A DNA stretch of 58,851 bases from the NCBI GenBank assembly GCA_028278145.1, contig JANQEV010000007.1, forward strand, positions 1 to 58,851, written 5' to 3'. The position numbers were made by a program, and so were the translations under genes. How positions within the stretch are numbered: the first letter of the stretch is position 1; every line of letters begins with the position of its first letter. This document shows, piece after piece, positions 10,271-18,643 of this stretch. This stretch comes from Chromatiales bacterium. GTDB taxonomy: Bacteria; Pseudomonadota; Gammaproteobacteria; Chromatiales; Chromatiaceae. The notes under the pieces are model-generated. The model had not been told where the DNA came from. It worked only from the letters and a program-made list of their open reading frames with translations, and did not search any database.

Positions 10271-10400
10271 TGTTATTGTCTTTTTACAATTTATATTTAT
10301 GAATACACATTCTCATCAATCGAATGTGTAATTGTACCCGATTTCACCCAAAACACACCCCAGCCAAAATCCTGGTATGACAGCTTATATCCAGACCTGG

Positions 10401-11048
10401 TCAGTCACCAGTCCGTTTAATCTTGCATGGGACAGATATCACCTTGTCACGCACAAATCCGGAAGGCCGCCCCAATTCGTTATAGCGCACACATCTGCCA
10501 TGCTTGAACTGAAAATCACCAATGTAACTGTGGGATATCTTGCGCTTGAGATTCTCAGCATAAGAAAGCCCCAGAAAATGGCTTACCAGGCCACGGATCA
10601 CACCGGCATGCACTACCACAAGAATGGTGTCATGCTTATGTTTACTCCAGAGTGATTCAATAAAACTGACGCTGCGCTGCTGCATCTGCCGAAAGCTCTC
10701 ACCCTTGGGATATACAAAATCCGGATCTTTCTTATGCTCAGGGATATGCTTTTCAACCCACTTTTTACTCTTCTTATACAGAGTCCCGTAGTTGACCTCC
10801 TTCAACTCGGCCTGATCATGCACCAGGTTTATACCTCTCTTCTTCGCATGGTACATCCCGGTCTGTCGGGCACGCTCCAGATCACTGGTATAGACCGCAT
10901 TGATCTTAACTAAATGTTCAGACAACACCCCATCTACGAAGGCCAGATCTATCTGCCAATCCTCAGAGCGAGGCGAGTCTCCCCACCCCATAATCTGACC
11001 CAGTTTATTAATCAGGGTCTTGTAATGCCGCACTACGATTACACGCAT
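10401..11048 (-). CDS. Histidine phosphatase (phosphoglycerate mutase-like) family protein
   Basis: Member of the histidine phosphatase superfamily, 215 residues. The phosphoacceptor His is near the N-terminus (VVRHYKT, residues 6-11), and the family signature YTSDLERARQT and the second catalytic His in VVVHAGVIRG are present. The usual RHG triad reads RHY here, a variation in the residue after the nucleophile, while Arg and His are kept. It lies 55 bases downstream of the P-loop kinase on the same strand, so the two are probably cotranscribed and may act on the same phosphorylated compound. The substrate is unknown. Start ATG at 11048. Confidence 0.85.
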   Translation of the reverse strand: MRVIVVRHYKTLINKLGQIMGWGDSPRSEDWQIDLAFVDGVLSEHLVKINAVYTSDLERARQTGMYHAKKRGINLVHDQAELKEVNYGTLYKKSKKWVEKHIPEHKKDPDFVYPKGESFRQMQQRSVSFIESLWSKHKHDTILVVVHAGVIRGLVSHFLGLSYAENLKRKISHSYIGDFQFKHGRCVRYNELGRPSGFVRDKVISVPCKIKRTGD

Positions 11049-11103
11049 CTGCGTCCACTTCCCAGGAATATATCTTAAAAAAAAGGTTCACTGCATAGAT
11101 TAT

Positions 11104-12294
11104 TTATTTGTGATTTTTTTGTTTATCGCTCTCCACAGGGAACAGCTTGACTATGGTCTTGCTGATAATGCCCAGCACCTCAGTTATGGTCTCTTCCACT
11201 GTTTGGTCGGCAATAATTGGAATACCGGCCCCGTCTGCTTCATCCAGCAGATAGCTCTGTAATTCCCAGATATCATCCATATGATCCAGATATTTACTAG
11301 CTCTCCTCTCAGCGCTATCCCGTGCTCGTTTTTTAAATCTCTTGCGCAGGCTGTCTCGGTTGGTTGTGGCCAGCATCATGGGAATTACTACCACATCATC
11401 ACCCACATCCTGCATGGCCAGATGGGTGGGCAGCACATGCACTCCCTCTAAAATCAGGTGCTGGCTCTCAACCACTGCCCTAGATATGGCCGCCTCAAGG
11501 GCTGGCTGCATGGTATTGATCTGAGAAAGAAAACCAGTGATTACCGGGCTGTCCACCTCCTTACGTTCCAACTTGCCAGGAAATGGCAGGCCACGCCAGG
11601 CGGCAAAGCTGGAGTGCATCAGGGTAGGAATGACCTGGCTGGGCAGATAGGAACGGATGATCTCACGCATCATATCGGTAGACTGCATGCCGGCAATATC
11701 CAGTCGATATGCCAGTTCTGCCGACAGGGTACTCTTCCCCGACCCAGTGACGCCACCCACCAACAGAATCAGTGTCTTGCCGGAGTTTTCAAATTCACGC
11801 CAGGAGAGGTATCTATTTGCGGTTTTCTTACCAGCAGTTTTTATCAGACAGTTGTAGATGACTTCCCGCAGCTCTGTATGGTCGATCTCCAGGTAATTGT
11901 CCTGCTGCAGGGCTTCAGATACACCCATAGCACTCTTGCGCGCCACATCAGAAGGGATGGCACAAGCCTCCAGGGAGTGGGTAAGAATCCCCACCGAGAA
12001 GCGTTCATCACGCTGGGGCAAATGTACCACTATGTCTGATTCATGCTGAGGCTTGTTCTCATAGATATTCCGTACATCATCACCATGATGCTCTTGCAGC
12101 AGGTTCGCCACCAGGTTAATCAGGTCATATCTACTGACCTCCTCTATATCCTTAAGTCTTTCTCTAACCTCCTGCGCCAGGGTATAGGCCTCCTCGTATC
12201 CCAGGCCGGTCTTTACCAGAGACTGCACCAATATTCCGCGAAAAAACGGGATCTGGTCACCAGTAGCCTCATTTGTAACGATTGTTTTCGCCAT
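11104..12294 (-). CDS. ATP-cone/2-phosphoglycerate kinase-like P-loop kinase
   Basis: P-loop kinase of 396 residues. Residues 1-80 and about 95-165 look like two ATP-cone (nucleotide-sensing) repeats; the kinase domain follows with Walker A GGVTGSGKST at 180-189. The arrangement and the following STDMMREIIRSYLP region resemble archaeal 2-phosphoglycerate kinase, which makes 2,3-bisphosphoglycerate for cyclic 2,3-diphosphoglycerate synthesis, and the plant LPA1 proteins linked to phytic acid. The true substrate in bacteria is, as far as I know, not established. It is the first gene of a probable operon with a histidine phosphatase and is divergent from the cold-shock gene. Confidence 0.75.
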   Translation of the reverse strand: MAKTIVTNEATGDQIPFFRGILVQSLVKTGLGYEEAYTLAQEVRERLKDIEEVSRYDLINLVANLLQEHHGDDVRNIYENKPQHESDIVVHLPQRDERFSVGILTHSLEACAIPSDVARKSAMGVSEALQQDNYLEIDHTELREVIYNCLIKTAGKKTANRYLSWREFENSGKTLILLVGGVTGSGKSTLSAELAYRLDIAGMQSTDMMREIIRSYLPSQVIPTLMHSSFAAWRGLPFPGKLERKEVDSPVITGFLSQINTMQPALEAAISRAVVESQHLILEGVHVLPTHLAMQDVGDDVVVIPMMLATTNRDSLRKRFKKRARDSAERRASKYLDHMDDIWELQSYLLDEADGAGIPIIADQTVEETITEVLGIISKTIVKLFPVESDKQKNHK

Positions 12295-12338
12295 GGATCA
12301 ACTCTGTTTCGAAATCTATTTCAATCTATTATTCAAGC

Positions 12339-12361
12339 ATAGCAATCTTCCGGATTGCTAT
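12339..12361. repeat. 9-bp perfect inverted repeat upstream of the P-loop kinase
   Basis: ATAGCAATC at 12339-12347 and GATTGCTAT at 12353-12361 form a perfect hairpin or operator-like palindrome 45 bases before the kinase start. There is no T-run, so a terminator is unlikely. It sits in a 405-base gap (12295-12699) between divergent genes that holds no open reading frame I can support; the right half of that gap carries the cold-shock promoter. Confidence 0.45.
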
Positions 12362-12512
12362 CTTAAGTCACAGCCATTAAATCACCTAGATTTCGCACTG
12401 TTATCACTGTTCGATCATACCTTTGGATGCTAGATAATAATCATTCTTAATAGGCTCAAAACCAACTACGCAAACCGCTTGTGAACCTAATAATTCAAAC
12501 AATAACAAAATG

Positions 12513-12540
12513 TTGATCTTTGTTCAGATAAGGATAGAAT
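12513..12540 (+). promoter_or_regulatory. Candidate sigma-70 promoter of the cold-shock gene
   Basis: TTGATC (12513-12518), a 16-base spacer and TAGAAT (12535-12540) match the sigma-70 consensus in 4/6 and 5/6 positions. Transcription from here would give an untranslated leader of about 150 bases before the cold-shock ATG at 12700, similar in length to the regulated cspA leader of E. coli. I did not find a recognisable cold-box sequence. Confidence 0.4.
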
Positions 12541-12699
12541 GGGCCATGCTGAGTAAGGATTATTCGATCTACAATGATAAAGCAGTTTCGGCGAAGTTTT
12601 CTCCCCCTGCTCTTGAAGCGTAGTTTCTTCACCTATACAGCAAATTGGGTTAGTCATAATAACTATGACAGAAAGTTTCGTATATCAGAGGATTAACAA

Positions 12700-12909
12700 A
12701 TGGCTGAACAGCAAACAGGCACCGTCAAGTGGTTTAATGACGCTAAGGGATATGGTTTTATCGAGCGTGAGGGCGGAGCCGATCTATTCGTTCATTTCCG
12801 TTCCATAGTTGGCGAAGGCCACAGAACCTTGAAGGATGGACAGCAGGTCCAGTTTACCGAGGTTGAAGGGCAGAAAGGCCCTCAGGCCGAGAACGTCACA
12901 CCTCTGTAA
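12700..12909 (+). CDS. Cold-shock protein, CspA family
   Basis: Single-domain RNA/DNA-binding protein of 69 residues, full length for the family. Both nucleic-acid-binding motifs are visible: RNP1 as KGYGFIER (about 17-24) and RNP2 as DLFVHF (about 29-34), following the conserved GTVKWFND start. It is expected to act as an RNA chaperone in the cytoplasm. GAGGA lies seven bases before the ATG. A long leader (about 150 bases from the best promoter) suggests post-transcriptional control, although not every Csp is cold-induced. Hairpins follow directly downstream. Confidence 0.95.
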   Translation: MAEQQTGTVKWFNDAKGYGFIEREGGADLFVHFRSIVGEGHRTLKDGQQVQFTEVEGQKGPQAENVTPL

Positions 12910-12925
12910 GGTCTGACAACCGGTT

Positions 12926-12956
12926 AAAAAAACCCAGCCAGGGCAGCCTGGCTGGG
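12926..12956 (-). terminator. Rho-independent terminator of phoR
   Basis: A perfect 10-bp stem CCCAGCCAGG / CCTGGCTGGG with a 4-base loop (12933-12956) is followed, on the minus strand, by seven T (12926-12932). This fits an intrinsic terminator for the phosphate operon reading leftwards. On the plus strand the T-run is lacking, but the same stem may slow transcription leaving the cold-shock gene. Confidence 0.8.
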
Positions 12957-12959
12957 CCT

Positions 12960-12982
12960 ACTCTTTGTCTTTAACAAAGAGT
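12960..12982 (+). terminator. Second hairpin downstream of the cold-shock gene
   Basis: ACTCTTTG (12960-12967) and CAAAGAGT (12975-12982) form a perfect 8-bp stem with a 7-base loop just past the phoR terminator. It may help end cold-shock transcription; no T-run follows, so the terminator call is uncertain. Confidence 0.35.
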
Positions 12983-13027
12983 ATTGGTTGTGTATCGTGC
13001 GTTTTTCTAACGCTCACCCTGCTTCTA

Positions 13028-14353
13028 TCACACACCTATTCCCTTGCGCCAACACAAATCAGGCGGAAACTCACATCTAAACCTGGTACCTTGCCCTGCT
13101 TCACTGCTTATATTTAGCCTACCCTTATGTCGTGCCAACGACCTGTTCACAATAGAAAGCCCAAGGCCGGTTCCTCCTGAATCACGGGATCTGTCAGAAT
13201 CCACACGATAAAACGGTTCCGTCAGATGTGACAGATGCCGCGCCGGGATGCCATCACCAGAATCCTTTACCATGAACACAGGGGCTCCAGCCTCCTGCTG
13301 CCAAGACACATCAATCTGGCAACCATTGGAGGTGTGATGTACGGCATTAATGATAATGTTATAGAACAGGCTTTCCAGAACCTTAGGTTCACCTTGCAGC
13401 CCCAGGGCCTGATCTAGATCCAGGCTTATCCTGTGACCCGTGGGTTGCGCCAGCACCTCCACGCTAGCCACAATATCCTGCAGCATGCCGGGAACATCCA
13501 CCTCTGTAGATGCAAACCCCTCATGACCCTGATCCAGACGGGATAACAACAGCAGATCATCCACTATTCCACGCATCCTTTCTGACTGCTGATACATAAG
13601 TTCCACCGGTCGCGCCCACTGCTCTGATAGTGCTGCTCCATCGGCTTGCATGGACTCCAGGAAACCACTGATAACAGTAAGAGGCGTTTTCAGTTCGTGG
13701 GAAACATTTGCCACAAAGTCTTTCCGCATCTGGTCCAGATGGTACAGACGGGTTATGTCCCTGGCCACCAGCAGTACCAGGTCATCACTCTCTGGCAGAG
13801 CTATGAGTTGCATAGACATAATGCTGGATCTGTCAATGGGTGATTCAAGCTCCAGGGGTTGAGAAAAATCCCTGGCCTCCAGGTATTCCTCTAGAACCGG
13901 GTGCCCAACCTCTTCCACCAGTGAGTTACCATTCACTGCCTTGTCATTCAGACCAAACATCTGTTTGCCAGTATGGTTACACCACTGAATACACCACTTG
14001 GCATCCAGTATCATTACCGTATCCGGAAATAGCTCAAACGCCTTACGAAACAGTGAGACCACCTGGGAGTTATATTTTTCCTGCCGCTCTACCCTCTGCT
14101 GTAAGGCAAGAATCTGTGTTGAGAGCCGCTGCAACACCCCTGTATGTTTAACCTTGGGTAAGGCGCCATCTGCCGATAAAATTCTACTCATACGCAGCAG
14201 TGAAGATAGATACCAAGCCAGGATGGCCAGGGTACCGACAGAAAAAAACAGCAGGTGTGACTGAAACAGGATGCCGCCAGCCAGGGTAAACAGAGCCAGT
14301 AGGATCAGCAGCCGTATTTCGGCACTCCACTGTGCCAAACCTAGACGATCCAC
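13028..14353 (-). CDS. phoR: Phosphate regulon sensor histidine kinase PhoR
   Basis: Membrane-anchored histidine kinase that controls PhoB according to Pst/PhoU status. Two closely spaced membrane helices at the N-terminus (about 15-55), a PAS domain (about 100-200), a dimerisation domain with the phosphoacceptor His in VSHELKTPL (about residue 225), and a HATPase domain ending in GGTGLGLSIV give the standard PhoR plan without a large periplasmic sensor. I chose the GTG at 14353, with AAGGGG ahead of it and four bases after the phoB stop. The frame also has an ATG at 14389, which would overlap phoB by 32 bases. It lies last in the cluster and ends at an intrinsic terminator. Confidence 0.92.
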   Translation of the reverse strand: MDRLGLAQWSAEIRLLILLALFTLAGGILFQSHLLFFSVGTLAILAWYLSSLLRMSRILSADGALPKVKHTGVLQRLSTQILALQQRVERQEKYNSQVVSLFRKAFELFPDTVMILDAKWCIQWCNHTGKQMFGLNDKAVNGNSLVEEVGHPVLEEYLEARDFSQPLELESPIDRSSIMSMQLIALPESDDLVLLVARDITRLYHLDQMRKDFVANVSHELKTPLTVISGFLESMQADGAALSEQWARPVELMYQQSERMRGIVDDLLLLSRLDQGHEGFASTEVDVPGMLQDIVASVEVLAQPTGHRISLDLDQALGLQGEPKVLESLFYNIIINAVHHTSNGCQIDVSWQQEAGAPVFMVKDSGDGIPARHLSHLTEPFYRVDSDRSRDSGGTGLGLSIVNRSLARHKGRLNISSEAGQGTRFRCEFPPDLCWRKGIGV

Positions 14354-14357
14354 AGAA

Positions 14358-15041
14358 TCACCCCTTGGCTGAAAGCCGGTAACCCACACCTCGCACGGTC
14401 TGGATTATGCCAGCATACTCAACCGGCTCCAGGGCTGCACGCAGCCTTCTAATATGCACATCCACCGTTCGATCTTCCACATAATTGTCGCCTCCCCACA
14501 CTCGATCCAGCAGTTGGGTACGGGAAAACACCCGCTCAGGGCGTGCCATGAGAAAATGCAACAGTCGGAATTCAACCGGTGAGAGTTCTAACCGGACGTC
14601 ATCAACAATAACTTCATGGGTTTCCGGATTCAGACGCAGACTACCAATCCGCAGTTCAGAACGGTCCAGGGAACTGCGTCTGAGCAGCGCCTTGATGCGT
14701 GCCACCAGTTCCCCGGGGGAGAAGGGCTTGGTCATATAGTCATCAGCACCCACGTCCAGACCACGGATCTTATCCTGATCAGTACCCCTAGCTGTGAGCA
14801 TAATGATAGGTAACTCACTGGTCTCATCCCGGTTTCGTAGCTCACGTGCCAGATCAAACCCGGACTGGCCCGGCATCATGATATCCAATAGCAGCAGATC
14901 AGGACGTTCACTCCTGATCATCTCCTTGGCCTGGCTGGCATCTTCTGCCTCAATCACTTCAAAGCCGGAACGGGACAGAGTAAACCGCACCATCTCTCGG
15001 ATGGCTGCTTCATCATCCACTACCAGTAGCTTAGCCTGCAT
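14358..15041 (-). CDS. phoB: Phosphate regulon response regulator PhoB
   Basis: OmpR-type transcription factor activating Pho-box promoters. The receiver domain has the acidic pocket (D9, D10), phosphoacceptor D53 in LLLLDIMMPG and K105. The C-terminal winged helix is complete, ending in the DRTVDVHIRRLRAAL recognition region and VRGVGYRL. The 227-residue length is standard. It is followed by phoR and lies 111 bases after pstB, so it may be cotranscribed with the transporter or have its own promoter in the AT-rich gap. Confidence 0.96.
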   Translation of the reverse strand: MQAKLLVVDDEAAIREMVRFTLSRSGFEVIEAEDASQAKEMIRSERPDLLLLDIMMPGQSGFDLARELRNRDETSELPIIMLTARGTDQDKIRGLDVGADDYMTKPFSPGELVARIKALLRRSSLDRSELRIGSLRLNPETHEVIVDDVRLELSPVEFRLLHFLMARPERVFSRTQLLDRVWGGDNYVEDRTVDVHIRRLRAALEPVEYAGIIQTVRGVGYRLSAKG

Positions 15042-15152
15042 TACTCACCTGTCTGACTTGGTGAATCGGATCTTTGACCAATAGAAAAACAGTTGCACGG
15101 ATAATATGTATATAGAATTTATTACTCTGTCCTATCAGAACAAAAATGCAGA

Positions 15153-15953
15153 CTATCCGTATCTGCCTTCGATATAGTCCGCAGTCTGCTTGTTCTTGGG
15201 TGTCACAAACAGATCCTCGGTGGCGCTATGTTCCACTACCTTACCCATGAGCATAAAGATGCACTCATCACTGGCGCGACGGGCCTGAGCCATATTGTGG
15301 GTTACGATAAGGATAGTGTATTTACCACGCAGTTCCCAGATCAGCTCCTCTACTGCTGCCGTACCCTTGGGATCCAGGGCGGAACAGGGCTCGTCCATCA
15401 GCAGAACTCTGGGCTTGACCGGCAGTAACCTGGCGATACACAGTTTCTGCTGTTCCTCTAGAGAGAGTTCTGTTGCCTTGTGGTTGAGCTTATCCTTCAC
15501 CTGATCCCATAACAGCACCTGGCGCAGGGACTCTTCAACGATTTCGTCCTGATTCTTTTTAGCCGCTTCATTACCCTTGTTATGTAGACGGTGGCCAAAC
15601 AGGACATTGTCCCGGATAGAAACCGGCAATGGATTGGGACGCTGGAACACCATACCGATCTGCTTACGCACTTGCACCAGTTCTACCGCAGGATCATAGA
15701 TGTTGTGGTCGAACACATTGATACTGCCATCAATACGCACATAACCCAGACGCTCATTGATGCGGTTTACACTGCGCAGGAAGGTGGACTTGCCGCAACC
15801 TGATGGCCCGATCATGGAGGTGATGATGCCATTCTTTATCTTCAGATCGATATCGAACATGGCCTGAAAGGTGCCATACCAGAGATTTAGTTTCTCGGTA
15901 GTGATGGCGTGTTCAGGCTGTTCCTGTTGTGTAGTATCTGCGCTGGCTATCAT
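15153..15953 (-). CDS. pstB: Phosphate ABC transporter ATPase PstB, copy with degenerate signature
   Basis: ATPase subunit of the phosphate importer, 266 residues. Walker A GPSGCGKST (49-57), Q-loop Gln104 (MVFQRPNP), Walker B VLLMDE (183-188), D-loop SALD and H-loop His219 (VTHNMAQA) are all intact. The ABC signature is not: it reads LSLEEQQ (163-169) where PstB normally has LSGGQQQ. In an ABC dimer the signature serves the partner's nucleotide, so this subunit can hydrolyse ATP only if its partner supplies a good signature. The adjacent second PstB-like subunit has one. The gene lies 39 bases downstream of that copy and upstream of phoB. Confidence 0.93.
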   Translation of the reverse strand: MIASADTTQQEQPEHAITTEKLNLWYGTFQAMFDIDLKIKNGIITSMIGPSGCGKSTFLRSVNRINERLGYVRIDGSINVFDHNIYDPAVELVQVRKQIGMVFQRPNPLPVSIRDNVLFGHRLHNKGNEAAKKNQDEIVEESLRQVLLWDQVKDKLNHKATELSLEEQQKLCIARLLPVKPRVLLMDEPCSALDPKGTAAVEELIWELRGKYTILIVTHNMAQARRASDECIFMLMGKVVEHSATEDLFVTPKNKQTADYIEGRYG

Positions 15954-15992
15954 GATTTAAGTTGTCTTGCCCTGGTTCTGTTATTTACGTCT

Positions 15993-16826
15993 TTAGCCGA
16001 ATTTTCCTTCCACATAGTCTCGGGTACGCTGGTCCTTTACCGAGCCGGAAAACAGCTCCTCGGTAACTCCAATCTCCACGCATTCCCCCTCCAGGAAGAA
16101 TGCGGTGCGGTTCGCCAGACGCCGTGCCTGCTGTACCAGGTTGGTCACCAGGATGATGGTCATCTCCGACTTCAGCTCCTTGAGCACATCCTCGATACGC
16201 ATGGTGGTAACCGGGTCTACGGCAATGGAGAACTCATCCAGGATCAGTAGCTCAGGGTCCTGGGACAGGGCACGCGCGATGGTAAGGCGCTGCTGCTGGC
16301 CACCTGAGAGCAGACTGCCCAGGGAGTCCAGCCGGTCTTTAACCTCATCCCAAAGTGCTGCCCGGGTCAGGCTGCGCTCAACGATGATATCCAGCTCCTG
16401 CTTATCCTTGATACCACGCAGGCGCGGCGACAGGGCCACGTTCTCATAGATGGTGAGGGGAAGTCCTACTGGCAGGGGAAACACCACACCTATACGACTG
16501 CGCAGACCGTAAACATTTTTGATTGCACGTATATTCCGGCCATTGAATTCGATATCCCCCTCAACCTGCATGTTACTGTTGAAGCTGTCCATCAGGTTCA
16601 GGGTCTTGAGAAAACTGGTCTTGCCGGCATTGGCAGGCCCGATCACCCCGAAGATCTCATTCTCATACACATCCAGGGAGACATCGCGCAGGGCCGCTAC
16701 TCCACCATAGCTGATGCTCAGGTCCCTGACCCCCAGCTTAACCGCTCTTGACTCAGGCATGGCTTCATCACCTGTCACAGAATCGGTTTCCGCTGCTGCA
16801 TCTGGCTGTTCCAATGTCTCTACCAT
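15993..16826 (-). CDS. PstB-like ATPase with degenerate Q-loop and H-loop
   Basis: Second phosphate-type ABC ATPase, 277 residues with an N-terminal extension of about 28. The signature LSGGQQQR (173-180) and Walker B with catalytic Glu (LLILDE, 193-198) are intact. The Walker A is unusual but usable (GPANAGKTS, 63-71), the Q-loop Gln is replaced by Pro117 (VVFPLP), and the H-loop His is replaced by Asn229 (VTNLVQQA). These losses fall on its own nucleotide site, while its signature could complete the site of the other PstB. Both are encoded in tandem after pstA, whose 3' end overlaps this gene by seven bases, so I infer a heterodimer. Confidence 0.9.
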   Translation of the reverse strand: MVETLEQPDAAAETDSVTGDEAMPESRAVKLGVRDLSISYGGVAALRDVSLDVYENEIFGVIGPANAGKTSFLKTLNLMDSFNSNMQVEGDIEFNGRNIRAIKNVYGLRSRIGVVFPLPVGLPLTIYENVALSPRLRGIKDKQELDIIVERSLTRAALWDEVKDRLDSLGSLLSGGQQQRLTIARALSQDPELLILDEFSIAVDPVTTMRIEDVLKELKSEMTIILVTNLVQQARRLANRTAFFLEGECVEIGVTEELFSGSVKDQRTRDYVEGKFG

Positions 16827-17689
16827 TTCTTCTGTCCCCGCAGATACATTCGGAAGGCGATGGAGATGCTGTTCATAATCAACACCATGGCGATAAGCAC
16901 CAGGGCCACACCGTAAGGCAATGCTTCTGGTACGCCCGGCACCTGGGTTGAGACCACAAACAGGTGCAGTGACATGGCCATGGTCTGGTCAAACACGCCC
17001 TGAGGCAGAAACGGCAAGAAGAAGGCAGCACCGGTGAACATGATGGGGGCAGTCTCGCCTGTGGTTCGGGACACCTCCAGGATCACACCGGTCAGGATAC
17101 CGCTGATGGAGTTGGGCAGTACTATGCGGCGGATGGTCTGCCAGCGGGTAGCACCCATGTTCCAGCAAGCCTCGCGGAAAGCCATGGGTACTGCCTGCAG
17201 AGACTCACGGGTGGCGACGATGACGATCGGTAGAGTCATGATGGCCAGGGTCAGGCTGGCAGCCAGGATACTGGTACCAAAACCAAAAAAGATCACGAAG
17301 GCACCCACCCCGAACAGGGCATGTACAATGGATGGCACACCAGCCAGGTTGATGATGGCCAGGTTGATAAAACGGGTGAACCAGTTGTCGCCGGCATATT
17401 CACTGAGATAGATCGCTGCCGCGACGCCCAGTGGCACAGAGATCATCAGGGCCAGGGCCACCAGCCACACCGTACCTACCAGTGCTGGAAATATGCCTCC
17501 GGCAGTCATGCCGTTGGTGGGATCACTGAAGAGAAAGTCCAGGCTTATCACACTACCGCCCTTGTAGATCAGGGTGCCCAGGATGATCAGCACCGGCAAT
17601 ACCAGCAGTATGGTCATCATCATGAACAGGGCCTTGAACAGTCCCTGAACCTTTTGGTTCTTTACGTTAAGAGCAGATTCTATAAACAT
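16820..17689 (-). CDS. pstA: Phosphate ABC transporter permease PstA
   Basis: Inner-membrane permease of the phosphate importer, 289 residues with about six helices. The cytoplasmic EAA loop contacting the ATPase is visible as EACWNMGATRWQTIRRIVLP (about 180-199). It pairs with PstC, which is encoded 23 bases upstream, and its 3' end overlaps the PstB-like gene by seven bases, consistent with translational coupling. Phosphate is delivered by PstS. Confidence 0.95.
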   Translation of the reverse strand: MFIESALNVKNQKVQGLFKALFMMMTILLVLPVLIILGTLIYKGGSVISLDFLFSDPTNGMTAGGIFPALVGTVWLVALALMISVPLGVAAAIYLSEYAGDNWFTRFINLAIINLAGVPSIVHALFGVGAFVIFFGFGTSILAASLTLAIMTLPIVIVATRESLQAVPMAFREACWNMGATRWQTIRRIVLPNSISGILTGVILEVSRTTGETAPIMFTGAAFFLPFLPQGVFDQTMAMSLHLFVVSTQVPGVPEALPYGVALVLIAMVLIMNSISIAFRMYLRGQKKW

Positions 17690-17712
17690 GTCTGTCTATT
17701 CCAAACTGAAAC

Positions 17713-18639
17713 TCACTGTTTCCGGATGCCACGCACGATTAGATCGGCGGTCAGATTGATGACAAAGGTAATCAGGAACAGGAAAATACCGATGGTGAAC
17801 AGGGCCTGATAGTGCTCTGAACCCACCGCTGTCTCACCCAGTTCCGCCGCAATGGTGGCGGTAAGGGCCCGTACTGAATCAAACACACTGCCGGGTATAT
17901 TCACGGCATGTCCGGTAGCCATAAGCACCGCCATGGTCTCACCAAAGCCACGCCCCACACCCAGCAATACTGCACCCAGCAATCCATTCTTGGCCGCCGG
18001 AATCACGGTCTTGAAGATAACCTGCCAGCGGGTAGCCCCCAGGGCCTCGGCCGCTTCGCGATAGCGGTCCGGCACCGCCTTCAAGGCATCCTCGGCGATA
18101 GAGGTCATAATGGGTGCCGCCATCAGCCCCAGGATAACGCCGGCATTGAGTACATTCAGACCCACCGGAACATCGAACAAATCAATGATCAACGGGTTCA
18201 TTATGGAGAGACCTATAAAACCCCATACTACAGATGGAATGGCGGCCAATAGCTCCACCAGGATCTTCAGATACTCGCGAGTCTTACCCGTGGCAAACTC
18301 ACCCACATAGATGGCTGCCCCCAGTGAAAATGGGATGGCTACCAACATGGCCAGGCCGGTTACCGATGCGGTACCTGCCACCAGGGCCAGGATACCGAAC
18401 TCGGGCGCATCCTCATCACTGGGTTCCCAGTAGGGGGATAGAAAGAACTCCTTGAAGGAGAACCCTTCCAGTAGAAAACCAAAACCTTCGATGGTGATGA
18501 ATATAAAGATACCAATTACAAATACGATGGCAGAGATACCACCAATAAACACCAGGAACTGCACCAGCTTATCGATATACCAGTCCAGGTTACGCCGATC
18601 GAAGTCAATATTTGGTGTCTTGCCAGCTACTGAAGACAT
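17713..18639 (-). CDS. pstC: Phosphate ABC transporter permease PstC
   Basis: Inner-membrane permease, 308 residues with about six helices and the EAA loop (EAAEALGATRWQVIFKTVIP, about 192-211). It forms the transmembrane pathway with PstA. A soluble loop rich in acidic residues (PSDEDAPEF) lies between helices 1 and 2. It follows the phoU-fusion gene by four bases, so the order in this operon is pstS, phoU, pstC, pstA, ATPases; in E. coli phoU comes last. Confidence 0.95.
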   Translation of the reverse strand: MSSVAGKTPNIDFDRRNLDWYIDKLVQFLVFIGGISAIVFVIGIFIFITIEGFGFLLEGFSFKEFFLSPYWEPSDEDAPEFGILALVAGTASVTGLAMLVAIPFSLGAAIYVGEFATGKTREYLKILVELLAAIPSVVWGFIGLSIMNPLIIDLFDVPVGLNVLNAGVILGLMAAPIMTSIAEDALKAVPDRYREAAEALGATRWQVIFKTVIPAAKNGLLGAVLLGVGRGFGETMAVLMATGHAVNIPGSVFDSVRALTATIAAELGETAVGSEHYQALFTIGIFLFLITFVINLTADLIVRGIRKQ

Positions 18640-18643
18640 GTAC

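Noticed and set aside
14358..14389. phoR starting at the ATG at 14389, overlapping phoB by 32 bases
   Set aside because: A GTG at 14353 with AAGGGG ahead and only four bases after the phoB stop fits better; the upstream start remains possible.
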